64,000 bases of DNA from Pokkaliibacter sp. MBI-7. GTDB lineage: Bacteria > Pseudomonadota > Gammaproteobacteria > Pseudomonadales > Balneatricaceae. Where the stretch lies: positions 496,001 to 560,000 of the forward strand of contig NZ_JARVTG010000001.1 in assembly GCF_029846635.1 (NCBI RefSeq), read 5' to 3'. The position numbers were made by a program, and so were the translations under genes. This document shows, piece by piece, positions 42,023-51,502 of the stretch; positions within the stretch are counted from its first letter, which is position 1; every line of letters starts with the position of its first letter. Below the pieces are notes generated by a model. That model had not been told where the DNA came from. It ran no database searches and saw only the letters and a program-made list of their open reading frames with translations.

Positions 42023-43439
42023 GAACAATGAGCAAGAGCAAGAGCAAGAGCAAATAACCCGTTGCTATGCCGTTCCCGACTACATAACTCCGTTACTTAA
42101 GAAAATAACGGAGTTATCGGAAGAGGATAAACATAAGGAAATGATGCCCCCCGGCCATCGCTTTGGACTGTACTTTAAGGGATGGCAACAAGCCTTCAAA
42201 AAGTCCGACGGGGAAGAAGTTCGTGTCGACTCAGTTAAAAACTGGTTACTGCATAAAGAACAAAAGAATGCGGCATTAAAGGAAGTCACTCTATTAGGAA
42301 AAACAGCCGAGCAGCTATCTGCCGCCCTGCTTAAACGTCAGCAAGCCATGACGTACAGCAGCACAGTCTTCTACCTTTATGCCCAAAACACCTCCCCCTT
42401 TATGACCGGCATGGGCAATGAGCACCCGGTGGAAAACGGCTTTGCCTTTCTCTCGCCCTACGGGGTGCCCTATCTGGCCGGGTCGGGGATTAAGGGCATG
42501 TTGCTGCGGGCGGCCAAGTATCTGGCAAAAAGCGCCATGCTGAAGGAGCACCAACACCAACGTGCTGGCTGGTCAGATGCGGCCATCAACACCTTGTTCG
42601 GCTCGGCAGACACTGACGAAGCAGGCAAGCCCATCCAAGGCCGGCAAGGTGCGCTGCGCTTTTGGGACTGCTTCCCGCAGGTCGCCAACAGCACACTTGC
42701 TGTAGAAATTATGACGCCCCATAACGGCGACTATTTGCAGGGCGACAGCACGCCGCATACCAGCGGCCAGCCGGTGCCGATTCCCTTTCTGGCGATACCG
42801 CCCAAATCGGACTTCCATTTCTTTATTCAGGCGGATGTATCCCGCTTAGCCCCACCGCTGCGAGATAGCTGGCAAGACATGTTAAAAGCGGCGTTCTTTG
42901 AGTTATTTCACTGGGTAGGGATGGGTGCCAAGACCGCTGTGGGTTATGGGCAGATGGACTTCAACCATGATGAACTCAGTGATGATGACAAGCAGTTTTA
43001 TGTTAATAGGACGAAATTCCATCAAGAACAGCAACGAGCATTTGACCAAGAAAAAGAACGGGAACGCCAAAAGAAAGAAGAACAAGAGCGCAAGCTAAAA
43101 GCCGAAGAAGAAGCCAGACAGAAAGAGCGGCAGCGCATTGAAGAAGACGCTCGTAGACAAGCAGAGCTGGCAGGACTTGGTATGGGAGAAGAAGAATTTT
43201 TAGAGCAAGCAGGCATGGCTGAGTTACAGGGATACGTAAAAATAACTCAAAATAATAACCCCCTATTATTTAAAACACCAAAAGATATTGAGATATGGAA
43301 TACGTTGCCTGCAGAAGTCATTAAAAAGTACAAAAAAAACAAAAAGCCAATATCCGTAATTTTTGACTACAAAAAGAAGGGACTTACGGCGCTCTCGCTA
43401 ATAAATATTCGATTAGCACCAACCGCAGAGAGCAATTAA
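42015..43439 (+). CDS. cmr6: Type III-B RAMP protein Cmr6 with C-terminal extension
   Basis: The 474-aa protein has the Cmr6 core: SPFMTGMGNEHPVENGFAFL, PYLAGSGIKGMLLRAAKYLA, HWVGMGAKTAVGYG and a conserved RAMP glycine loop. It then adds a long Lys/Glu/Arg-rich coiled coil (residues about 345-395) and a basic C-terminal domain of about 75 aa with no family match. The N terminus holds four copies of a 6-bp repeat encoding EQ. The start at 42015 overlaps the cmr5 stop. The extension is not usual for Cmr6 (about 250-350 aa). Confidence 0.9.
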   Translation: MAKNNEQEQEQEQITRCYAVPDYITPLLKKITELSEEDKHKEMMPPGHRFGLYFKGWQQAFKKSDGEEVRVDSVKNWLLHKEQKNAALKEVTLLGKTAEQLSAALLKRQQAMTYSSTVFYLYAQNTSPFMTGMGNEHPVENGFAFLSPYGVPYLAGSGIKGMLLRAAKYLAKSAMLKEHQHQRAGWSDAAINTLFGSADTDEAGKPIQGRQGALRFWDCFPQVANSTLAVEIMTPHNGDYLQGDSTPHTSGQPVPIPFLAIPPKSDFHFFIQADVSRLAPPLRDSWQDMLKAAFFELFHWVGMGAKTAVGYGQMDFNHDELSDDDKQFYVNRTKFHQEQQRAFDQEKERERQKKEEQERKLKAEEEARQKERQRIEEDARRQAELAGLGMGEEEFLEQAGMAELQGYVKITQNNNPLLFKTPKDIEIWNTLPAEVIKKYKKNKKPISVIFDYKKKGLTALSLINIRLAPTAESN

Positions 43440-43452
43440 TAAGGAGACTGGC

Positions 43453-44289
43453 ATGAAAAAAGTAACCAACAAAGCAAAAAATGAATCTAATCAGAATGGA
43501 CCAGAATATCTGCGTAATTGTTTCAAAGCGGAAGCAGGATCATTAAACGCAAAAATTCAATATGCCCGAAAATCCATTACCCATGATGGCATCATGGGTG
43601 CCATTAACGAACAACACTTTATAGACTTTCTCAAAAGACACTTACCCCAACGTTATAGTGCTGACAGTGGCATTATTATTGATTCAAACGGCAAAACCAG
43701 TGACCAGATAGATATTGTTATTTATGACAATTACTACACACCTACTTTCTTCAGCCAAATGATTCATCGTTTTATTCCAGCTGAAGCAGTCTATGGAGTT
43801 ATAGAGGTTAAGCCTTGCATTAATGCAAAAACTTTGAAGGCTGCAGGTGAAAAAGCAAAATCCGTTAGAGCTTTAGAACGAACCAATATTCCTGTCGTCA
43901 CTGTCAACGGCACGTTCACCAAAAAAGACTTTCACTTTATTGCTGGCATAATAGCACTTGACATGGACTGGAATAACAATATCAAAAGCCCAACACTAGA
44001 AAACAATTTAAAAAAACTCAACAAAAGAAACCACCTAGACTTCGGCTTAGCACTAAATAGTGGTTCTTTCGATTATTTTGATGAACCCGAGACTGAAAAC
44101 GATAAAAACAACAAAAATGAAGAAGAACATAAAACTTCAATATTAAATAGAGAGCCTAAAGAAAACGCGCTTGGGTATCTCCTCTTCCGATTACTGAGTA
44201 AATTGCAGACCTTTGCAAACCCGCCCGCCGCCGACTGGAAAAAATACGCCGATGTCATGCGCCAGCTACCGGACCCCAGCAGCCCATGA
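43453..44289 (+). CDS. PD-(D/E)xK nuclease-like protein (DUF6602-like) in the CRISPR operon
   Basis: The 278-aa protein has SDQIDIVIYDN (residues about 92-102) followed by VYGVIEVKP (about 116-124), the D...ExK pattern of PD-(D/E)xK nucleases; DUF6602 is the best match from memory. It is clearly more AT-rich than cmr3-4 and the RT-cas1 gene on either side. It starts after AAGGAG and overlaps the next gene by an ATGA. A gene of unknown function sits at a comparable place, next to RT-cas1, in the Marinomonas type III-B locus. It may be a degrading effector or an adaptation helper. Confidence 0.72.
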   Translation: MKKVTNKAKNESNQNGPEYLRNCFKAEAGSLNAKIQYARKSITHDGIMGAINEQHFIDFLKRHLPQRYSADSGIIIDSNGKTSDQIDIVIYDNYYTPTFFSQMIHRFIPAEAVYGVIEVKPCINAKTLKAAGEKAKSVRALERTNIPVVTVNGTFTKKDFHFIAGIIALDMDWNNNIKSPTLENNLKKLNKRNHLDFGLALNSGSFDYFDEPETENDKNNKNEEEHKTSILNREPKENALGYLLFRLLSKLQTFANPPAADWKKYADVMRQLPDPSSP

Positions 44290-47153
44290 GCAACCTCCCC
44301 TTTAGCGGCCTCGATACCCTGTCGGTCCTGTTCCCCCTGCGCTCAGTGCAGGTCAGCCTGCAACTGACCAGCGCTATCGAAACGGGTTACTTCCACCATG
44401 TGATGCTGCACGGCTGGCTGCGCAATCTGGCGGGCAGCCCTGAGCACTTCAGCGATGGCCTGACCCTGACCGCGCCGGAAACCGGCCGCACCCACTACGC
44501 CGCCGGCGATACCTACCGTTTTACCCTGACGGCCACCGCCGCTGCCGAACCTCTGCTGGCGCTGCTGCTCAAACGCCTGCGCCTGCTGCCTGCCAGCGCC
44601 AGCCATATCAGTGCCGCACACATACTGCATGACAACCTGCGCTGCTTAAGCCTTACCGACAGCGTGAGCGGTGAGCCGGTGCGGCAGCTGAGCGACCTGC
44701 ACCCCATCGGGCTGACGGAGCTGGAAGCCCTCGCCGATCAGGCCAGCCAGCTGCAGCACTGCGAGCTGCGTTTTATCAGCCCGGTGCGGCTGAAGCAGGT
44801 GGAAGTAACACGTCAGCGCAAAGGGAAAGCCCGTTATTGCCGTGATGCCCCACACTTTGACTGGTCGCTGTTCAGCCAGCGCCTGGCTGATGCGTTTATC
44901 AACCAGCTGCACTGCCAGACCGGGGTGCGCTACAGCCGCCCCAGCATGGGTGAGGCCCATGTGCAAGCGGCTGTCGCGTTTTGGGTAGAACACCGCTACA
45001 GCCGGGAAGATAAAGACTTAGGCGGCGCGCTAACCATGCTGCAACTGTCGGCCCTGCACACCCTGCCCCGCTGGGCCTGGGCCATGCTGATCCTCGGCCA
45101 GTATCTGGGCATTGGTCAGAGCCGGGGTTTTGGGCTGGGGCAGTATCGGTTGTTGCCTGAGCTAACGCTGATGAAAAGTGCTCAGCCCACTGTGCGCCTG
45201 ATTGATCTCTGCCTAAGGCCAGACAACCTGCAGCAAACGGTCAATGACAGCCAGCAGCAAGGCAAAGTGCCAGAAGCCATTGCCCTCCCCCCGCTGCTGG
45301 ATGAGCTGAACCATCGCGCGGCCTTGTTGCAAAGCGGTAACTATCAGGTGCCTGCCATGCAGCAGAGCCTCACCACACTGCCCAGTGGACGAGCCTTACT
45401 GCAAAGCATCCCGCCCTGGCAGGAGCGCTTGCTGCAGCGTGCGGTGGTCCGCTTTCTGACCGCCACGATGGAAAAATTGTGGATGCAACAGAGCTACGGC
45501 TTTCGCCCTGGGTATACACGGGAGCAGGCGAAAGAGCAGATCAACATATTGATAGAACAGGGTTATCAGTGGGTGCTGGAATGCGATGTGGCACACTTTT
45601 ACGACAGTGTAGACTGGCGCAACCTTGAACGGCGCCTGTCATTACTGCTGAACGACCCACTTGCTGACCTGATCATGGCCTGGGTGAAAGCCGCCGTGCT
45701 GGACAGTGACGGTGAACCACTCTGGCGGCAACAAGGTTTACCACTGGGCGCGGTGATCAGCCAGCTACTGGTCAATATCCTGCTGGATGACTTTGATGCC
45801 GATATGCTGGCCAACGACTATTGTTTGGTCCGCTATGGGGATGACTTTGTACTGCTCTTCACTCAGCGAGAGCACGCAGAGCAAGCACTGCCCAGGGTGA
45901 TCCGCTCGCTGCAGGAGCATGGCTTTGCGCTGGCAGACTCGCAGACTCGTATCACCCCGGTATCCCATGGCTTTCATTACCTGGGCTTCTACTTTATTGA
46001 CGGCTATGCCCTTGACCTGACCCACACCGACGACCACCCAGACCTTCCTCTGGTGGACGCACCGCTGGAGACGACCGACTATACCGAAGACAGCACTGTG
46101 TCGCCCACGGGCCTTACTGCGCTCTCCGAGAAAGCGGCTGAGCAGCCGCAAGACGAGTCGTCACTGAGCGTGGGTGAGCGGCAACAGCTGGGCACCTTTC
46201 TGGTGGTGGCCGGTGATGTGGCCATCCTCAATTGTGAAAATCGGCGGTTATTGGTCACGCAAAATGATCAGGAGTATGCCTACAGTTGGCACGGTCTGGC
46301 TGCCATTCTGCTGGTGGGGCCACATCAAATCACCACGCCCGCCTTGCGGCAGGCCATGTACCATGACGTACCCATCCACTTTGCCGATGGCTTTGGCCAC
46401 TATCAGGGAGTATGCAGCCAGGGCGAGCCGGGGGCCGGGGGCAGTACCTGGCTGCTACAGCTACACCATAGCCGCCGCCATGAACAGACACTGGCCATCG
46501 CCCGCACCCTGATTGCGGCTCGCCTGAAAGGGCAATATGGATTGATCTACCGGCGCGCCCGAGACTGGCATGGCCTGACGCGCCTGGATAGCCTGAAGCG
46601 TGATATGGAGAACGCCACCGACCTGGCCCAGCTGCGCGGTTATGAAGGGGAAGCGGCACGGATACTGTGGCAGTTCTTCCGTGAGCAGCTGGCCGAAGAG
46701 TGGCACTTTAACGGGCGCCAGAGGCGCCCCCCTCCTGATCCGGTGAATGCCATGCTGTCGCTGGGCTATACCCATCTGTATCACCTGACTGACAGCCTGA
46801 TCCGCACGGTGGGCCTCTATCCCTGGGCAGGTTATTACCATCAGGGCCGTGGCAAACACTGCGCACTGGCCTCTGACATGATGGAGCCGTTCCGCATTCT
46901 GGTGGAACGCGCCGTATTAGCCCTGATCAACCGTCGGGAGGTGTTACCCAGCGATTTCAGCCTCACCCCCCAAGGGTGTTTTATCAGCCATGATGGCCGC
47001 AAGCGACTGCTTACCCTGCTGCTGGCACAACTAACCCGCCCTGCAGGCGCAGAGGGCTTGCGCCCGCTGGATGCCCTAAGCCAACAGATACAATCACTTC
47101 TGCGCCATTGCCGCACCGGCAGTGACTTTATCGCCTGGAGCCCAGGCCACTGA
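44286..47153 (+). CDS. cas1: Cas6-reverse transcriptase-Cas1 fusion
   Basis: The 955-aa protein has three parts. Residues 1 to about 300 are Cas6-like (IETGYFHHVMLHGWLRNLA; GIGQSRGFGLGQY glycine loop). About 360-605 is a group-II-intron-like reverse transcriptase with SYGFRPGYTREQA, Asp434 in CDVAHFYDSV, GLPLGAVISQLLVN and the active-site YGDD at 517-520. About 625-955 is Cas1 with likely metal ligands Glu787 (GYEGEA), His852 (GYYHQGR) and Asp864 with Glu867 (ASDMMEPFR). Such fusions acquire spacers from RNA as well as DNA, as shown for Marinomonas mediterranea. All catalytic sites look intact. Confidence 0.96.
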   Translation: MSNLPFSGLDTLSVLFPLRSVQVSLQLTSAIETGYFHHVMLHGWLRNLAGSPEHFSDGLTLTAPETGRTHYAAGDTYRFTLTATAAAEPLLALLLKRLRLLPASASHISAAHILHDNLRCLSLTDSVSGEPVRQLSDLHPIGLTELEALADQASQLQHCELRFISPVRLKQVEVTRQRKGKARYCRDAPHFDWSLFSQRLADAFINQLHCQTGVRYSRPSMGEAHVQAAVAFWVEHRYSREDKDLGGALTMLQLSALHTLPRWAWAMLILGQYLGIGQSRGFGLGQYRLLPELTLMKSAQPTVRLIDLCLRPDNLQQTVNDSQQQGKVPEAIALPPLLDELNHRAALLQSGNYQVPAMQQSLTTLPSGRALLQSIPPWQERLLQRAVVRFLTATMEKLWMQQSYGFRPGYTREQAKEQINILIEQGYQWVLECDVAHFYDSVDWRNLERRLSLLLNDPLADLIMAWVKAAVLDSDGEPLWRQQGLPLGAVISQLLVNILLDDFDADMLANDYCLVRYGDDFVLLFTQREHAEQALPRVIRSLQEHGFALADSQTRITPVSHGFHYLGFYFIDGYALDLTHTDDHPDLPLVDAPLETTDYTEDSTVSPTGLTALSEKAAEQPQDESSLSVGERQQLGTFLVVAGDVAILNCENRRLLVTQNDQEYAYSWHGLAAILLVGPHQITTPALRQAMYHDVPIHFADGFGHYQGVCSQGEPGAGGSTWLLQLHHSRRHEQTLAIARTLIAARLKGQYGLIYRRARDWHGLTRLDSLKRDMENATDLAQLRGYEGEAARILWQFFREQLAEEWHFNGRQRRPPPDPVNAMLSLGYTHLYHLTDSLIRTVGLYPWAGYYHQGRGKHCALASDMMEPFRILVERAVLALINRREVLPSDFSLTPQGCFISHDGRKRLLTLLLAQLTRPAGAEGLRPLDALSQQIQSLLRHCRTGSDFIAWSPGH

Positions 47154-47167
47154 GCAACGGAGGTGTT

Positions 47168-47446
47168 ATGCGCATCTATCTTGCCTGCTTCGATATTGAA
47201 GACGACCGCCAGCGACGCAAGCTGGGAGACCTGCTGCTGGAATACGGCGACCGGGTACAGCACTCGGTGTTTGAAATTGCGCTGCCCGATCAGATGCCGC
47301 TGGACACCCTGCGCCAGCGCTGCCTGCGTTATGTCGGTGAGCAGGACAGCCTGCGTTTTTACTGGCTGAATGACCTGTCTCGCAGCCAGTCGGTAGATGC
47401 CTGGGGCCAGGGCATTGCCCGTTACCCCCAAGGTGTGGTGTTATAG
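47168..47446 (+). CDS. cas2: CRISPR adaptation protein Cas2
   Basis: The 92-aa protein fits Cas2: MRIYLACFDIEDDRQRRKLG with the Asp at residue 9 that ends the first strand, and GDRVQHSVFEIALPDQM. It follows RT-Cas1 by 14 bp after CGGAGGTG. The last 12 codons are the start of the segment duplicated upstream of array 3 and, degraded, of array 1. It is directly followed by leader 2. Confidence 0.94.
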   Translation: MRIYLACFDIEDDRQRRKLGDLLLEYGDRVQHSVFEIALPDQMPLDTLRQRCLRYVGEQDSLRFYWLNDLSRSQSVDAWGQGIARYPQGVVL

Positions 47447-47668
47447 GCAGCGCGTGGATAAGCACAAAATGCTCTTTAAAAACAAAGGTTGTCAGATTAC
47501 ATTCTGCAACACTCCACAAAATCACCGTCAACCACTTGATTTCAAAAGAAATCCTGTCAGAAAAACGGCGATTTTCGGGTGTTTTTCAGGGTCTGCCCTG
47601 TGGATAACCTGGGGCCGTCAAAAACCGGCTCGCAAAGCATTGATTGTAAAAGAGAATTTTGGGGTGCT
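47447..47668 (+). promoter_or_regulatory. CRISPR leader 2
   Basis: 222 bp between the cas2 stop and array 2, nearly identical to leaders 1 and 3, ending GGGGTGCT before the first repeat. Since it directly follows the intact cas2 gene, it is the probable source copy of the other two. Confidence 0.87.
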
Positions 47669-49504
47669 CCCGCAGACCCTCTGGCCGTTCAGGCCGTTAC
47701 GACCGAAAAACTCTATCAGGATGCCGGAGTCGAGGTGACGTTCCCGCAGACCCTCTGGCCGTTCAGGCCGTTACGACCCAAGGCATCCGGTGGGTTAACC
47801 GCATGGAGCTGCTGCAGCCCGCAGACCCTCTGGCCGTTCAGGCCGTTACGACTATTGCGCGACTCTAAATGAGTCTCATAACCGTATTCCCGCAGACCCT
47901 CTGGCCGTTCAGGCCGTTACGACCCACAGAGGTAGATAGAGCCGCCGACGGAGAGGTTATCAGCCCGCAGACCCTCTGGCCGTTCAGGCCGTTACGACAT
48001 GTCCAGGAAAGCGACCATGTCTTCGGTACCAAAGTCCCGCAGACCCTCTGGCCGTTCAGGCCGTTACGACCTACCATCCAGACCTGCTTGGCTTTCGCGA
48101 GCTCTCCCGCAGACCCTCTGGCCGTTCAGGCCGTTACGACATAAAATTCTTCATCTCATCAATTCTGTATGGCCACTGGCAACCCGCAGACCCTCTGGCC
48201 GTTCAGGCCGTTACGACGGCAAATCCTGGTTGTTATCTATTTTGGAAATATCCCGCAGACCCTCTGGCCGTTCAGGCCGTTACGACGACAGGATTTTCCC
48301 TTCCTCAGGGCGGCCGTTCAGCCCCGCAGACCCTCTGGCCGTTCAGGCCGTTACGACTCTGCAAATTCTCTCTTGATGTTAACTTTTTTGGCCCGCAGAC
48401 CCTCTGGCCGTTCAGGCCGTTACGACATACTATCTTTAGTCTGTGGGGTGCCTAGGTACAGGCCCGCAGACCCTCTGGCCGTTCAGGCCGTTACGACAGC
48501 TAATGAGCGAATAGCAGCCAGTGTGGAGTCCATAGCCCCGCAGACCCTCTGGCCGTTCAGGCCGTTACGACACAGGGCGGCTTATTTGCACCGCCGAGTG
48601 GAACGCCCCGCAGACCCTCTGGCCGTTCAGGCCGTTCAGGCCGTTACGACCGTAGTGAGCGGCCATTACCACATCCTTGTCTACTCCCGCAGACCCTCTG
48701 GCCGTTCAGGCCGTTACGACGAAACTGTTCATAAAGCTGGCTCATGGGGTTACTCCGACCCGCAGACCCTCTGGCCGTTCAGGCCGTTACGACTATCAGG
48801 GTGCGACTGTATTTCTGCAGGTAGGCAATACCCGCAGACCCTCTGGCCGTTCAGGCCGTTACGACAACTGATACCAGCCGTCGCTGTCGCGCGATAACAG
48901 GTCAGACCCTCTGGCCGTTCAGGCCGTTACGACCTAGGAACGTTTCTCCAAGCCCAGATTGCATATCTACCCGCAGACCCTCTGGCCGTTCAGGCCGTTA
49001 CGACGTTATACGAGACGCCCATCGTGGCATGTGTATTGATCCCGCAGACCCTCTGGCCGTTCAGGCCGTTACGACCGCAAGTTTTCTGGGTGGAAATAGG
49101 AATCTTGGTTTTCCCGCAGACCCTCTGGCCGTTCAGGCCGTTACGACCCTGTAATCACTACGTTTTGTCCAGCTAATACACGAGTAGCCCGCAGACCCTC
49201 TGGCCGTTCAGGCCGTTCAGGCCGTTACGACGAATCACTTTCATCCTCTGAGAAACCGTTTACTGCTCCCGCAGACCCTCTGGCCGTTCAGGCCGTTACG
49301 ACTCCTTGATGTCAAAGTAGGTTGCGCCGTAGGTTTCCAAAAACCCGCAGACCCTCTGGCCGTTCAGGCCGTTACGACGATAACCAAGCAGTACCTCAGA
49401 GGCATCGAACTGCCCCGCAGACCCTCTGGCCGTTCAGGCCGTTACGACTAGATGTCTTTACTGATGCCCGTCACACCGTTGACGGCCCCGCAGACCCTCT
49501 GGCC
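47669..49504 (+). CRISPR. CRISPR array 2, 26 repeats (last truncated), 25 spacers
   Basis: Same 35-nt repeat as array 1, with a period of about 73 bp. Repeats at 48607-48650 and 49188-49231 are 44 nt long because GTTCAGGCC is doubled. The repeat at 48899-48933 has changed its first four bases. The final repeat breaks off after CTCTGGCC at 49504, where a foreign segment begins. Confidence 0.97.
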
Positions 49505-49997
49505 ACGGTTTAACACCACAGCCCCACGCGAAGTGGGAGGTCTGGCAAGGCAGGTGATCATGGAGATAAACCCATTGGCTAACGGCCACATATACAGGGA
49601 GAGTATTCAGAATGCAGAAACGATGGGCAGGCTTAATCCTGCTGACTGCCGTGCTTTTAGCCGCTCATGCCGAAAGCGAATTCACCCCACCTCCCAAACC
49701 GGCAACGGTGCCCGCTGCCGCCCTCTGGGTGGGTGGGGTCGATGGAGGAGTGTTTGTGCATGTCAGCCCACTTAAAGAGAAGGGGTTGTTTGCCGCCGCC
49801 ATTTATTTTCAGGATGGCAGTGGCCTTTGGTACAAAGGCGAGCTGAAACATATCGGTGATGCTCCCTTTGACCCGACATCAGCGGCCTCCTATTCGGCGT
49901 GGGATGGTGACAATCTTCTGCTGCGCAACGGCGACAGGCTGGAAGCCATCAACCCCCACTAAAGGTATTGACCGGCACCTGCACGGTGTCGGTTATT
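49505..49997. other. Segment inserted within the last repeat of array 2
   Basis: The terminal repeat stops after CTCTGGCC (to 49504) and its right part resumes as TGGCCGTTCAGGCC at 49998, followed by the trailer shared with arrays 1 and 3. About 493 bp separate the halves, flanked by a 5-bp direct repeat TGGCC (49500-49504 and 49998-50002). No inverted ends or transposase are visible. It holds one small ORF. Confidence 0.7.
49612..49962 (+). CDS. Small secreted protein within the array 2 insertion
   Basis: The 116-aa protein has a signal peptide (MQKRWAGLILLTAVLLAAHA) and a mature region rich in Gly, Trp and Asp (ALWVGGVDGGVFVHVSP, GSGLWYKGELKH) with no recognised family. GGGAGAG lies upstream. 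It lies inside the segment that splits the last repeat of array 2 and has no link in function to CRISPR that can be seen. Confidence 0.6.
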   Translation: MQKRWAGLILLTAVLLAAHAESEFTPPPKPATVPAAALWVGGVDGGVFVHVSPLKEKGLFAAAIYFQDGSGLWYKGELKHIGDAPFDPTSAASYSAWDGDNLLLRNGDRLEAINPH

Positions 49998-50104
49998 TGG
50001 CCGTTCAGGCCGTTTTCTCCTTCCAGACCACGATAAACGGTGCGGTTCGTACCTCACCGTCACCCTACCTATGGGCCTGATGCAGTGAACCTCACCTGCG
50101 GCTG
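49998..50104. repeat. Array trailer 2
   Basis: Begins with the right half of the split repeat (TGGCCGTTCAGGCC) and continues with the trailer block seen after arrays 1 and 3. The left arm of the trailer hairpin (TCACCGTCACCCTAC) is kept, but the right arm is largely deleted here. Confidence 0.7.
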
Positions 50105-50106
50105 GG

Positions 50107-50994
50107 TTATCGGTACTCTTTGACGATGGCTGAGCGGGCATCCAGATACTGTTCGAGGTAATCAGGCGGCATGCTGTTAAACGTCGCCTCGCGGCCATTG
50201 GGGTCGCGATAGACAGTATGCAGGTTTTGGGCGCCACTGATCCGGTCAAACATCAGGTGTTCCTTTTCCCGCAGGATATGCTTCGCGTAGGCTGGGCCGC
50301 CGCGGCTGAACTGGGTATGGTTGTTGATTTCTGCATCCACACCACTACTGGACAGCGGCTTAAGGGCAAAGGCCGCCTTGAGCTGACCCTGCGGGCGGAT
50401 GGCACTGCCCGCTTCCTGGGTGGCGGTGCGTAACGGCGTGGAGGTGTTGATCCGCTCGCCATAGGTATGCACCTTGGGCAGCCCCTGCCAGGGGTCCACC
50501 ACCACCGCCTGATCCCCGGTGGTGCGGTCACGCCAGTCACCCATCACCACCAGACTGTGCTCATTCGATTCCAGCACTTTGAACACCGGCACATCGCGCG
50601 GATGGCGTTGCAGTTCAGCCATAACGGTGTTGGCATATTCGCCACAATTGCCGCCGCCGGTCTTCTTGATAGCCGCCATCTGCTGGCTCTGGCTGGCACG
50701 CTCATCGACCTGATCACGGCACATCTCTTTGCGCATCCAGCTGCGCCCGCCACTCATCCAGACGTTCGCCGCCTGATTGCCCGGCCCGTCGGGGAAGGTG
50801 TCATAAGCGGTTTTCTGCAGGATGCTATGAGCCAGCGCCATGCGGTCAAAGGTGGCGGCAGACACCTGCACCACCTGACCGTTGCGCTGGCCTGTGGGCA
50901 GGGAGTGAAGGCGCGCGTCATGCTGGTCTGACAGAGAAACGTTGTGGTTAGTCACCGAGTGGCTGCCGGAAGCACCAGAAAAGCAGCTGAACAT
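50107..50994 (-). CDS. Candidate type III effector, Cys-His-Asp protease/transglutaminase-like
   Basis: The 295-aa protein has no signal peptide and no acidic residue in the first 20 or so, a type III export trait. A papain/transglutaminase-like triad is visible: Cys117 in GGGNCGEYANTV, His146 in NEHSLVVMGDW and Asp167 in VVVDPWQG. This pattern recurs in HopX/AvrPphE- and OspI-like effectors; which one is nearest cannot be told by eye. The start at 50994 follows AAGGAGG, which lies inside the end of the chaperone gene, so translation is coupled. It is in an operon with a CesT-like chaperone behind a hrp box. Confidence 0.72.
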   Translation of the reverse strand: MFSCFSGASGSHSVTNHNVSLSDQHDARLHSLPTGQRNGQVVQVSAATFDRMALAHSILQKTAYDTFPDGPGNQAANVWMSGGRSWMRKEMCRDQVDERASQSQQMAAIKKTGGGNCGEYANTVMAELQRHPRDVPVFKVLESNEHSLVVMGDWRDRTTGDQAVVVDPWQGLPKVHTYGERINTSTPLRTATQEAGSAIRPQGQLKAAFALKPLSSSGVDAEINNHTQFSRGGPAYAKHILREKEHLMFDRISGAQNLHTVYRDPNGREATFNSMPPDYLEQYLDARSAIVKEYR

Positions 50995-50995
50995 A

Positions 50996-51502
50996 TCAGC
51001 CTCCTTGTCGTTTGTTGAATGAAGTTGCCCCCAAGGGGAGGCGCTCCGGTGCGATGGGTGCGGTGTTTTTCCTGGGGGGAGCTTGCAGCCATTCACTTAA
51101 CGCCTGCGCTTGCCCGATCACACTTTCGACCAGTCGGAATGTGCCAGCCGAGTCCAGCTCAGAGAGCGGTTGCCGTGTGGACAGCAGCACTTCCCGGGTT
51201 TCTGCCGACAGGCCAACACTCAGTACCGGGTGTTCAAGGGTGAACAGATTGGCATTGAGCAACGCGGTATAGGCTTCTTCACCGGCATCGGCGGGGAGCC
51301 TGCCTGCTTTGCAGGCAATGCTGAGGTAGCCGCGCGGGCTGCCCATCAGGTAGATGTCCAGTGTTTCGATAGTGAGGATAAACACATCCTGCCCCTGGCT
51401 GTCGGTGGGGGCGAGATTGACCTGATACTTTTTCAGCAGGTCGGTAATGGCCCGTTGAAATACAGGGTCCGCGTCTTTAGACGAGGTTCGGCTGACAGAC
51501 AT
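50996..51502 (-). CDS. CesT-family type III secretion chaperone
   Basis: The 168-aa acidic protein has the class I chaperone layout: a helix (FQRAITDLLKKY), beta strands (VFILTIETLDIYLMG, GYLSIACKAGRL), a central helix (EEAYTALLNANLF) and closing strands (LEHPVLSVGLSAETREVLLS) with an amphipathic C-terminal helix. Such chaperones bind the N-terminal 50-100 residues of their effector. It is one base upstream of the effector start and the first gene after the hrp box. Confidence 0.82.
   Translation of the reverse strand: MSVSRTSSKDADPVFQRAITDLLKKYQVNLAPTDSQGQDVFILTIETLDIYLMGSPRGYLSIACKAGRLPADAGEEAYTALLNANLFTLEHPVLSVGLSAETREVLLSTRQPLSELDSAGTFRLVESVIGQAQALSEWLQAPPRKNTAPIAPERLPLGATSFNKRQGG

Noticed and set aside
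49505..49997. Complete insertion sequence in array 2
   Set aside because: No transposase and no inverted ends are visible; only the 5-bp duplication supports an insertion event, so it is listed as a segment and not as an IS.
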